The notes: generated by a model not told the origin, from the letters alone. A stretch of DNA of 6,581 nucleotides from PVC group bacterium (GCA_003565035.1 PXDP01000401.1:1-6581), one strand, 5' to 3'; shown: positions 1-5,884, counted from the first letter of the stretch. Numbers and translations are program-made.

Positions 1-409
1 CCGAATTCTCCGTCGATGCCCCCATCGCAAACTCATCCATGTTCACCCGCCCGAACAGCACCGCGCCCGCCTCCCGCAACTTCGCCACACACGTCGCGTC
101 ATACGGCGACACATAGCCCTCCAGCAATTTTGACGCGCACCGGCACGACTGCCCCTTCACATTCAGCAAATCCTTGATCGCCACCGGAATTCCCAGCAGG
201 GCCCCCGAGGCCCCCGCCGTCCGCCGGCGGTCCGCCGCATCCGCCTGCGCCAGCGCATCCTCCACGTTCACGTCCACATAGGCCTTCACCTGCGGATCCA
301 CCGCCGCAATCCGCTCCGCCACCGACGCCACGACCTCGCGCGAAGAGCACGCCCCCGACGCCAGCAACGCCTGCAACTCCCCAACCGATTTTTCATAAAG
401 TTCAGACAT
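1..409 (-). CDS. gatA: Asp-tRNA(Asn)/Glu-tRNA(Gln) amidotransferase subunit A, N-terminal part (runs off left edge)
   Basis: This is the glutaminase/amidase subunit of the GatCAB complex, which in the cytoplasm converts misacylated Glu-tRNA(Gln) (and often Asp-tRNA(Asn)) to the amide form. The 136 visible codons start MSELYEKSVGELQ and include the amidase-signature entry GIPVAIKDLLNVKG at residues 73-86, where K79 sits at the position of the catalytic lysine of the family's Ser-cisSer-Lys triad. The conserved block GRVNMDEFAMGAS follows at 120-132. The two catalytic serines lie beyond the window. The ATG at 409-407 is chosen because an AGGAAAG ribosome-binding site (414-420) precedes it by 4 nt and the family begins here. 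It lies 9 bp after the stop of gatC, so the two are surely co-transcribed, and the ribosome-binding site overlaps the gatC stop codon. Codons are strongly G-ending. Family assignment is very secure; gatB is not visible. Confidence 0.96.
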   Translation of the reverse strand, partial: MSELYEKSVGELQALLASGACSSREVVASVAERIAAVDPQVKAYVDVNVEDALAQADAADRRRTAGASGALLGIPVAIKDLLNVKGQSCRCASKLLEGYVSPYDATCVAKLREAGAVLFGRVNMDEFAMGASTENS

Positions 410-418
410 AATTCTTTC

Positions 419-715
419 CTATTCAATCATTTGCGGAACTCGAACCAACTGCTGCACCGAAGCCGGCGCATTCCCGATCATCTCCCCGGGCTCCAGCGAA
501 GCCTCCACCACATCCTCCCGGAACACATTCTCCAGCGGATGCGGATGCGACAGCGGCTCCACGCCGTCCAGATCCAGTTCATCGAGCTGGTGAACAAACG
601 CCAGCACATCATCCAACTGCGATGCCAGCGCCGCCACCTCATCCTCCGACAAGTCAATCCGGGCCAGCTTCGCCACATAGCGCACATCAATATGATCTGT
701 ATCCGTTGTATTCAT
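419..715 (-). CDS. gatC: Asp-tRNA(Asn)/Glu-tRNA(Gln) amidotransferase subunit C
   Basis: This is the small subunit that wraps around and stabilises GatA and GatB in the tRNA-dependent amidotransferase. The protein is 98 aa, the usual family size. Hallmarks are the N-terminal helix block DVRYVAKLARIDLSEDEV (residues 10-27), the middle LDELDLDGVEPLSHPHPLEN (residues 44-63), FREDVV, and the C-terminal NAPASVQ. The reading frame is open upstream to a TTG at 781, which would give 120 aa, but the extra 22 residues do not resemble GatC and the ATG at 715-713 matches the family start. No good Shine-Dalgarno site precedes this ATG (only a GCGGGG stretch), so initiation may be leaderless or SD-independent. 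It is the first gene of the leftward gatC-gatA unit and is divergent from the bactofilin operon. Confidence 0.95.
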   Translation of the reverse strand: MNTTDTDHIDVRYVAKLARIDLSEDEVAALASQLDDVLAFVHQLDELDLDGVEPLSHPHPLENVFREDVVEASLEPGEMIGNAPASVQQLVRVPQMIE

Positions 716-722
716 ACCCCGC

Positions 723-751
723 TCGCTACCGGGAGAAACCGCACAGGTCAA
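723..751 (-). promoter_or_regulatory. Weak candidate promoter for gatC-gatA
   Basis: Reading the - strand, TTGACC (751-746) matches five of six bases of the -35 consensus. It is followed after exactly 17 bp by TAGCGA (728-723), which matches the -10 consensus only in its first two bases. If real, transcription would begin about 7 nt downstream, at or next to the gatC ATG, giving a nearly leaderless message. That would fit the missing ribosome-binding site. The -10 is poor, so this is tentative. Confidence 0.22.
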
Positions 752-822
752 GCGCGCAACCACCCAACGCAAGCGTAACAAACCGCTTTTCTTTTCAAAC
801 CGAGTCGCTATGGAACACGATC

Positions 823-831
823 TGCTATTTT
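823..831 (+). promoter_or_regulatory. Candidate extended -10 promoter of the bactofilin operon
   Basis: TGCTATTTT is an extended -10 element (TGN plus TATTTT, four of six bases of TATAAT) in the 157-bp divergent gap between gatC and the first bactofilin. No clear -35 lies 16-18 bp upstream, which extended -10 promoters tolerate. Transcription would start near 838, leaving a leader of about 35 nt before the ATG at 873. This is inference from consensus only. Confidence 0.33.
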
Positions 832-857
832 TTTACACGTCAACCCCAACTCCATCC

Positions 858-865
858 AAAAGGAA
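858..865 (+). promoter_or_regulatory. Ribosome-binding site deciding the first bactofilin start
   Basis: AAAAGGAA lies with its AGGA 8 nt before the ATG at 873. The frame is open upstream to an ATG at 810, which has no such site and would add 21 residues unlike any bactofilin. This site therefore decides the start. Confidence 0.7.
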
Positions 866-872
866 CGCCCCC

Positions 873-1337
873 ATGAGCGAAACCCCCACCCCTCCCAAAT
901 CCATCCTCTCCGCCGAACTCGAAGTCGTCGGCACCATCAAAACCTCCGGTTCCGTCCAGATCGACGGCCGCGTCGAAGGCGAAGTCATCTCCCAGGGCGA
1001 TGTCATCCTCGGCAAATCCGGAACCGTCAAAGGCAACCTCAACGTCAACTCCATCAGCGTCTCCGGCACCATCCAGGGCAACATCACCGCCAAAGACCGC
1101 ATCGAACTCAAATCCACCGCCCGCCTGATGGGCGATATCAAAGCCAAACGCCTCGCGGTCGAAGACGGTGTCACCTTCGTCGGTAAATCCGAAGTCAATC
1201 CCACCGGCCAGCCGATCAAATTCGACGATGTCCCGGCCAAAACCCCCGAAAACGCCCAAAGCGGCAATCAGGGCGGAAATCAAGGCGGCAACCAAGGCGG
1301 CAACCAGGGCGGACAGCAGGACAACAACCGCAAGTAA
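873..1337 (+). CDS. Bactofilin (polymer-forming cytoskeletal protein) with NQGG repeat tail
   Basis: Bactofilins (DUF583 family) polymerise without nucleotide into filaments or patches, often at the inner face of the membrane, and help to place cell-wall enzymes and shape the cell. This one is 154 aa. Residues about 11-108 form the right-handed beta-helix core, seen as the regular alternation of short hydrophobic strands and Gly turns: VVGTIKTSGSVQIDGRVEGE, then DVILGKSGTVKGNLNV, ISVSGTIQGNI, RIELKSTARLMGDI, and a closing EDGVTFVG. The N-terminal tail is short (MSETPTPPKS). After the core comes a polar linker and four exact NQGG units (132-147), ending QQDNNRK. There is no signal peptide or membrane segment. 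It heads a tight operon with a zinc-ribbon bactofilin and a Mur ligase. Family call is secure; the specific cellular role is inferred. Confidence 0.93.
   Translation: MSETPTPPKSILSAELEVVGTIKTSGSVQIDGRVEGEVISQGDVILGKSGTVKGNLNVNSISVSGTIQGNITAKDRIELKSTARLMGDIKAKRLAVEDGVTFVGKSEVNPTGQPIKFDDVPAKTPENAQSGNQGGNQGGNQGGNQGGQQDNNRK
1266..1313 (+). repeat. Four tandem 12-bp repeats encoding NQGG
   Basis: Four in-frame 12-bp units, consensus AAYCARGGCGGM, each encode Asn-Gln-Gly-Gly in the tail of the first bactofilin. The units differ only at synonymous positions (AAT/AAC, CAG/CAA, GGA/GGC), so the peptide repeat is exact while the DNA has drifted. Unit length is a multiple of three, so copy-number change would lengthen or shorten the tail without a frameshift. 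Confidence 0.9.
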
Positions 1338-1354
1338 TCGGCGTACCCGCCGAT
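1337..1354 (+). promoter_or_regulatory. Intercistronic hairpin covering the start codon of the second bactofilin
   Basis: ATCGGCG and CGCCGAT form a perfect 7-bp stem with a TACC loop. The stem begins with the last base of the first bactofilin's TAA stop (1335-1337) and ends with the first two bases of the next ATG (1353-1355). It fills the whole gap, leaves no room for a Shine-Dalgarno site and would hide the start codon until a ribosome ending on the upstream gene opens it. The pairing is seen directly; a role in translational coupling is inferred. Confidence 0.5.
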
Positions 1355-2141
1355 GGCGTCCAAAAAAACCAAAGTGGTGGATGGATTCACGGCCATCCGC
1401 GCGGCCCAGGAGGCCGCGCGGCATGGTCATGGAGATCCTTTGCGCCCGGACGCCGAGAAAAAAACCGACACCCCCCGCTCCCAACCGGCCGCCAAAGCCG
1501 GCACCCGCATCGGCAAATCGGTCATGCCGACCAAACGCGAGATCATCTGCCCGCAATGCGGCTACGTCTCCGAGGTCACCGGCAAACTCCAGCTCTTCGT
1601 GTGCCAGGGCTGCCGCCACCGCATGAAACTCGACGATGTCACCCTCCCCGAGGGCGACTGGTCCGGCGAACTCGAAACCGGCGGCGACGTCACCGTCCCG
1701 GCCGGCACCCGGCTCAAAGGCGGCAAAATCACCGCCAACGACATCATCCTCCACGGCAAAATGGAAGGCACCGAACTCCGGGCCTCCCGGCGCGTCCGCG
1801 TCTTCGCCGGTGCCGCCATCGACTGGGTCCGCACCGCCTTCCGCGATCTGGAAATCGGCCCCGGACTCAACATCACCCCCGGCAAACCCCTCGATGCCCG
1901 CCACATCGAACTCCACGGCGCCTTCTGCGGCAACCTCCGCCTCACCGGCACCCTCACCATTCATCCAAGCGGCGACTTTTCGGGCCAGGTCAAAGCGGCG
2001 GGGCTCAGTGTTCACGAAGGCGGCGGCCTCCGCGCCGCCCTCGACATCAGCCCCGGACACGCCCCGCCCCCGCAGCCCCCCAAACCCAAATCCCCCTCCC
2101 GCCCCATGCGGAAATCCCTCACCCCCCCGCCCAAACCATGA
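1353..2141 (+). CDS. Bactofilin-like protein with N-terminal zinc ribbon and proline-rich tail
   Basis: The protein has 262 aa. Residues 1-60 are basic and low in structure. Residues 66-87 hold CPQC (C66, C69) and CQGC (C84, C87), a classic four-cysteine zinc ribbon or rubredoxin-like knuckle pair. Residues about 104-232 look like a bactofilin-type beta-helix: WSGELETGGDVTVPAGTRL, GKITANDIILHGKMEGTEL, then ARHIELHGAFCGNLRLTGTL and GDFSGQVKAAGLSV, with the usual short strand-Gly turn rhythm but looser than its upstream neighbour and interrupted near 155-175. Residues 234-262 are rich in Pro and Lys. It has no membrane segment or signal peptide. The ATG at 1353 has no ribosome-binding site; the only in-frame later Met before the ribbon (residue 58) has none either. 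Its TGA overlaps the next ATG. A plausible role is an accessory polymer subunit or adaptor binding a partner through the ribbon; this is inferred. Its frame and C-ending codon use support it as real. Confidence 0.85.
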   Translation: MASKKTKVVDGFTAIRAAQEAARHGHGDPLRPDAEKKTDTPRSQPAAKAGTRIGKSVMPTKREIICPQCGYVSEVTGKLQLFVCQGCRHRMKLDDVTLPEGDWSGELETGGDVTVPAGTRLKGGKITANDIILHGKMEGTELRASRRVRVFAGAAIDWVRTAFRDLEIGPGLNITPGKPLDARHIELHGAFCGNLRLTGTLTIHPSGDFSGQVKAAGLSVHEGGGLRAALDISPGHAPPPQPPKPKSPSRPMRKSLTPPPKP

Positions 2142-3424
2142 TCCCCCCCGGTGCCCATGTCCACGTCAGCGGAGTCGGCGGAGTCGGCATGAACGCCATC
2201 GCCCAGCTCCTCGCCGCCGACGGCTGCCGGGTCACCGGATCCGACCGCTTTCTCGATCAGGGCACCCGCCTCCCCGTCTTCGATGCCCTCGAAGCCCTCG
2301 GCGTGGTTCTCGTCCCCCAGGACGGCCGCGCCCTCACCCCCGAAACCGCCGCCCTCGTCCTCAGCACCGCCGTCGAAGCCGACAACCCCGAACGCCTCCG
2401 CGCCCGCGAACTCGATATCCCCGAACGCCACCGCGCCGAAATCCTCGCCCACTTCGCCGCCCGCGGCCCGCAGACCGCCATCGCCGGCACCAGCGGCAAA
2501 ACCACCTGCACCGGCTGGCTCGGCGTCGTCCTCGAACAGGGCGGCCTCGACCCCAACGTCGTCAATGGCGGCGGCATCCTCAACTGGAAAACCCCCGCCG
2601 CCCCCGGCAACGTCCGCCTCGGCCAACCCGAAAGCCCCTGGATCATCGAAGTCGACGAAAGCGACAAAAGCCTCCTCCGTTTCTATCCCGACACCGCCCT
2701 CATCACCAGCATCACCGCCGACCACCACAGCCTCACCGACACCATCGCCCTCTTCCGGCAGTTCGCCCTCCAAGTGAAACACCACCTCGTCTGCGGTCCC
2801 GGCGTCCGGCAACATTTGCAGAACCTCCCCGGCCTCACCGCCGCCCTGCACGATACCGGAGCCCCCCTCCCCACCCACCTTCCCGGAGCCCACAACGGCC
2901 TCAACGCCGCCGCCGTCGCCCGCCTCGCCGAACTCGCCGGTGTCCCCGATGCCCAGCAGCACCTCACCGCCTTCCGGGGCGTCGAACGCCGCCTCGAATG
3001 CTGCACCCCGTCCGGTCACACCCCCCGCGTCTACGACGACTACGCCCACAACCCCGAAAAAATCGCCGCCGCCATCCGCGCCCTCCAGGCCCCCGGCGGC
3101 CGACTCACCGTCCTCTGGCGCCCCCACGGCTTCGCCCCCCTCCGCCAAAATTTCGATGCCCTCGCCGCCGCCTTTGCCGACACCCTCCGCCCCGAAGACC
3201 AGGCCTGGATCCTCCCCGTCTTCTACGCCGGCGGCAATGCCCCCAAAGGCATCGAAGGCGCCGACCTCGCCCGAGCGATCCAAGACCGCGGCGCGAACGC
3301 GACCGCACTGAACGACTACCCCGAAACCCTCGCTCTAGCCCCCGACCAAACCCTCCTCGTCATGGGAGCCCGCGACCCCCGCCTCCCCCAATTCGCCCGC
3401 GAAGTTGCGTCCACCTTTTCATAA
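2138..3424 (+). CDS. MurC/Mpl-like Mur ligase family protein (ATP-dependent UDP-muramyl amino acid or peptide ligase)
   Basis: The Mur ligase family joins an amino acid or peptide to a carboxylate acceptor using ATP in the cytoplasm. All three domains are present in 428 aa. The N-terminal Rossmann-type domain has SGVGGVGMNAI (11-21), typical of MurC and Mpl, and LSTAVEADNPE (75-85). The central ATPase has the P-loop GTSGKTT (117-123), EVDESD (171-176, with E171 at the likely Mg site), ADHH (194-197) and GAHNGLNA (250-257). The C-terminal domain has FRGVERRLE (279-287), DDYAHNPEKI (300-309), WRPHGFAPLR (327-336) and MGARDP (409-414). It is shorter than usual MurC (about 450-490 aa). It departs from MurC at two signatures: DDYGHHP reads DDYAHNP and PHRYTR reads PHGFAPLR. 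The start is the ATG in the ATGA overlap with the preceding gene, with no Shine-Dalgarno site, so translation is probably coupled. It may be a true MurC, a recycling ligase (Mpl) or a ligase for another substrate; no other mur genes are nearby. Confidence 0.85.
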   Translation: MIPPGAHVHVSGVGGVGMNAIAQLLAADGCRVTGSDRFLDQGTRLPVFDALEALGVVLVPQDGRALTPETAALVLSTAVEADNPERLRARELDIPERHRAEILAHFAARGPQTAIAGTSGKTTCTGWLGVVLEQGGLDPNVVNGGGILNWKTPAAPGNVRLGQPESPWIIEVDESDKSLLRFYPDTALITSITADHHSLTDTIALFRQFALQVKHHLVCGPGVRQHLQNLPGLTAALHDTGAPLPTHLPGAHNGLNAAAVARLAELAGVPDAQQHLTAFRGVERRLECCTPSGHTPRVYDDYAHNPEKIAAAIRALQAPGGRLTVLWRPHGFAPLRQNFDALAAAFADTLRPEDQAWILPVFYAGGNAPKGIEGADLARAIQDRGANATALNDYPETLALAPDQTLLVMGARDPRLPQFAREVASTFS

Positions 3425-3441
3425 AAACTTTCCAGCCCCCA

Positions 3442-3495
3442 CGTTTTCCGATGGTCGGAAAATCTAGGATTTCATTTTCCGACCATCGGAAAACG
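3442..3495. repeat. Nested palindrome: perfect 22-bp inverted repeat made of two 19-bp palindromic units
   Basis: Arms 3442-3463 and 3474-3495 are perfect reverse complements separated by 10 nt. Each arm also contains the unit TTTTCCGANNNTCGGAAAA (3444-3462 with centre TGG; 3475-3493 with centre CCA), itself a palindrome with 8-bp half-sites. It lies in the 39-bp gap between the convergent Mur ligase and ABC genes and continues 32 bp into the ABC gene, encoding its last residues. It could act as a bidirectional terminator for both operons, though neither side ends in a T-run, or it may be a dispersed REP-like element or a protein-binding site. The structure is certain; the function is not known. 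Confidence 0.9.
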
Positions 3496-5407
3496 GTGCA
3501 GGAACGGTCGAAAGGACATGGCGAAACTGCTGCTCGAACAGTTCGCGATAGAGTCCGTCCCGGGTAATCAGCTCCGCGTGTGTCCCCGCGTCTTCCACTT
3601 TTCCCTGATCCATCACGACAATCTGGTCAGCGCCGAGTACGGTGGACAGACGATGGGCAATGACCAACGAAGTGCGCCCGCGAAGTAGAGTCTCGAGAGC
3701 CTCCTGCACCAGACTCTCACTGGTGGCGTCAAGACTGCTGGTGGCTTCATCGAGAATTAAGATGGCCGGATCTTTTAAAAGCGCACGGGCAATGGAGACT
3801 CGCTGCTTTTCGCCGCCGGACAAACGAAACCCGCGCTCCCCCACGACGGTATCATATCCGTCCGGCAATCCGGCGATAAAATCGTGCACGTGGGCCGCTT
3901 TGCAGGCGGCAATCATCTCCTCCTCGCTGGCCCCGGGGCGGGCGTAGAGAAGATTCATACGCAGGGTGTCGTGAAACAGAAAGGTTTCCTGGGTCACCAT
4001 GCCAATATGACTTTGCAATGCCCCGGGATCGTATTGACGAAGGTCAATGCCGTCCAGAGTGACACGTCCCGAGGTGGGATCATAAAACCGGGGAACCAGC
4101 AGGGTGAGCGTACTTTTACCGGCTCCACTGCGCCCCACCAGGGCCACGCGCTGGCCGGGCTCGATCTGTAAATTCAGTCCCCGCAGGGCGGGGCGTAGTT
4201 CAGGGGTCGTTTTTTCAGCACCCGTTTCGCGTCCGGGCGGGGCGGCGGTGGGATATTGAAACATTACCCGGTCAAATACCATGCGGCCTTCAATTCGCGC
4301 TGGGGTAACGGGCTTCTCCGGCAGCGGCAGACCCGGTTCAAGATCGAGGTATTCGAAGATACGGTCAAACACGGCAAAAGCCCCCTGAATATCCACATAG
4401 ACCGTGGCAAGTTGCATCAAGGGCCTGTATAGCAGCCCCAGCAGCGCCGCGAAGGCAATCAGTTGGCCAACCGACAAAGCCTCGGCCATGACCTGCTGAC
4501 CGCCTACCCAGAAAACGAGGGCGGGCCCCAGAGCACTGAAGGTGCTGAGAATCATGAACAGCCAGCGCCCTACCACACTCTGCTTCACATTCAAATCCCG
4601 CACGTGCTCACTGTGGCGGGAAAAGGTCCGGGCATCCGCTTCCTGCTGGCCGAAAATACGGGTGAGGGTGATGCCGGCGACATGAAGACGCTCTCCCATA
4701 AACCCCAGCAGCGTTGCCTGTTGAGCCTGGGTCTGACCCGACAGCCGTCGTCGAATTTTCCCGACAACCATCGAAGGAATATGAAAAGCGGGAACCACCG
4801 CCACTGCCAGAATTGTGAGCCGGGGGTTCATGGAAAACAGGGCCACCGATGTGGCCGCCAGCGTGGCAAGATTACTGATAATTCCCACCAGGGTTCCGGT
4901 AGCCACGCTTCTTGCGGCATTCACGTCGTTGTTCAGCCGTGAAAGAATTTCTCCGGAGCGGTTGGTCATAAAAAATGCCAGCGACATGTCCTGCAGATGT
5001 GTGAACAGATGCGTACGGAGGTCATGCAGAATACCCTGGCCCACTTTGGCCGTGAGAGTCTGCTGCAGCACGCCAACCAACCCGGACAAGACGGCCAGCC
5101 CAACCATCGCCCCGGCCAGAAGCATCAGCAGATCGGCCCGTTTTTCGGGTATCGCCACATCCACTATTCCGGCCACGCAGAAAGGAGGCAAGACTGACAA
5201 ACCCGAGGTCAGCAGAATGCAAAACACCACCAGCAGCCAGCTCCCCCAATAGGGACGAAACCATGCGGCGATCCGACGGACGGTCGTTCGTTGGCGGTTG
5301 ACCGGGTCTTTGGGTTTTTCTTTACCAAAATTCCGCTGCAATCCATATGTGCGGGGAATGCCGCCCACCGTCCCCATCGATCCCCGCCATCCTCCGCCGG
5401 GCATCAT
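3464..5407 (-). CDS. ABC exporter half-transporter (fused membrane and ATPase domains, MsbA/MdlB/LmrA-like)
   Basis: An inner-membrane ATP-driven exporter subunit, expected to act as a homodimer since no partner gene adjoins. The protein is 647 aa. After a 45-residue cytoplasmic leader, six membrane helices are seen roughly at 55-80, 94-116, 170-192, 196-215, 284-303 and 312-334, with the exporter-type segment FMTNRSGEILSRLNNDVN (146-163). The ATPase has an aromatic A-loop residue Y385, Walker A GRSGAGKST (425-433), Q-loop Q473, signature LSGGEKQR (529-536), Walker B ILILDE (549-554) with E554, D-loop SLD and H-loop H585, so it is catalytically complete. A Pro/Glu-rich insert at 386-405 follows the A-loop. 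The start ATG overlaps the marR stop as ATGA; a second ATG follows at once and is better spaced from the AAGGAGG at 5412-5418. The last residues come from a palindrome and form an extra tail. The substrate (drug, lipid or peptide) cannot be told from sequence. Confidence 0.96.
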   Translation of the reverse strand: MMPGGGWRGSMGTVGGIPRTYGLQRNFGKEKPKDPVNRQRTTVRRIAAWFRPYWGSWLLVVFCILLTSGLSVLPPFCVAGIVDVAIPEKRADLLMLLAGAMVGLAVLSGLVGVLQQTLTAKVGQGILHDLRTHLFTHLQDMSLAFFMTNRSGEILSRLNNDVNAARSVATGTLVGIISNLATLAATSVALFSMNPRLTILAVAVVPAFHIPSMVVGKIRRRLSGQTQAQQATLLGFMGERLHVAGITLTRIFGQQEADARTFSRHSEHVRDLNVKQSVVGRWLFMILSTFSALGPALVFWVGGQQVMAEALSVGQLIAFAALLGLLYRPLMQLATVYVDIQGAFAVFDRIFEYLDLEPGLPLPEKPVTPARIEGRMVFDRVMFQYPTAAPPGRETGAEKTTPELRPALRGLNLQIEPGQRVALVGRSGAGKSTLTLLVPRFYDPTSGRVTLDGIDLRQYDPGALQSHIGMVTQETFLFHDTLRMNLLYARPGASEEEMIAACKAAHVHDFIAGLPDGYDTVVGERGFRLSGGEKQRVSIARALLKDPAILILDEATSSLDATSESLVQEALETLLRGRTSLVIAHRLSTVLGADQIVVMDQGKVEDAGTHAELITRDGLYRELFEQQFRHVLSTVPAPFSDGRKMKS

Positions 5408-5883
5408 GCCCCCTCCTTCCGATGCACACGCAGAGCCCGGCGGAGTTTTGTGAGGAGCCGGGTTAGTTCTATTTTTTCCTCAACGGTCAGGGCTCCAGTC
5501 AATTCGACCAGTAATTTTGCATGGGACGGTGCAACATCGCTCAAAAGTGTCCTGCCGGCCTCTGTGATCTTAACCCGGATGGCGCGACGGTCCGCTCCCG
5601 GACAACGCACCGCCCAGCCTCCCCTCTCCAAGCGATCGACCAGGCCGGTGACATTTGATTTGCTGACTACCAAATGTTTACCCAATTCACCCATAGTCAG
5701 GCTGTCATTGCCAGTGGAATTCAGTACCCATAAGGCGTTGAACTGCGCCGCAGTGAGGCGTGAGGAGCGTAAGTCAGAATCGAGCAACGGGGCCAAAACC
5801 CCATGCGTCCGCATTAGATTGTAAACGAGGACTGATTCAATCGTTTTGGTGGGCAGGGAAGCTTGGGGAGAGAGAGATGTCAT
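5404..5883 (-). CDS. MarR-family winged-helix transcriptional regulator
   Basis: A dimeric ligand- or redox-responsive DNA-binding regulator; MarR proteins usually repress their own gene and an adjacent efflux or detoxification gene. It has 159 aa, the normal length. An N-terminal dimerisation helix (about 14-40) is followed by LTAAQFNALWVL (43-54), the helix-turn-helix LTMGELGKHLVVSKSNVTGL (62-81) with recognition helix SKSNVTGLVDRLERGGW (74-90), the beta-wing GADRRAIRVKITEAG (96-110) with the family's DRR motif, and C-terminal dimerisation helices (112-155). No cysteine sits near the N-terminus, so an OhrR-type peroxide sensor is unlikely. The ATG at 5883-5881 lacks a clear ribosome-binding site. 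The TGA overlaps the ABC exporter's start, so the two form one operon and the exporter is the obvious target. The effector is unknown. Confidence 0.95.
   Translation of the reverse strand: MTSLSPQASLPTKTIESVLVYNLMRTHGVLAPLLDSDLRSSRLTAAQFNALWVLNSTGNDSLTMGELGKHLVVSKSNVTGLVDRLERGGWAVRCPGADRRAIRVKITEAGRTLLSDVAPSHAKLLVELTGALTVEEKIELTRLLTKLRRALRVHRKEGA
5412..5418 (-). promoter_or_regulatory. Strong ribosome-binding site for the ABC exporter
   Basis: AAGGAGG on the - strand, inside the 3' end of marR, lies 4 nt before the ATG at 5407 and 7 nt before the adjacent ATG at 5404. The longer spacing is more usual, so the protein may begin at the second Met. This near-perfect site contrasts with the genes of the bactofilin operon downstream of its first cistron, which have none. 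Confidence 0.75.
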
Positions 5884-5884
5884 A

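Noticed and set aside
716..781. 22-residue N-terminal extension of GatC from TTG 781
   Set aside because: GatC proteins start at the MNTTDTDHIDVRYVAKLAR region; the extension is unlike the family and lacks a ribosome-binding site.
810..872. Upstream extension of the first bactofilin from ATG 810
   Set aside because: No ribosome-binding site, and the extra residues do not fit the family; the ATG at 873 has a well-placed AAGGA.
1263..1313. Short tandem repeats considered as a CRISPR array
   Set aside because: Units are 12 bp, contiguous, without spacers, and in frame within a coding region.
840..2060. Long - strand open frame of 406 codons opposite the two bactofilin genes
   Set aside because: It is the mirror of C-ending codons on the + strand, giving a low-complexity Gly/Ala/Asp/Phe-rich product with no domain; the + strand genes have clear families.
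2012..3283. Long - strand open frame of 423 codons opposite the Mur ligase
   Set aside because: Same composition artefact: a Gly/Glu/Ala/Val-rich product with no motif, opposite a gene with complete Mur ligase motifs.
1636..3567. + strand frame of 643 codons, Arg/Pro-rich
   Set aside because: Off-frame reading of C-rich DNA across two real genes and into the palindrome; the product is low-complexity Pro/Arg/Ser.
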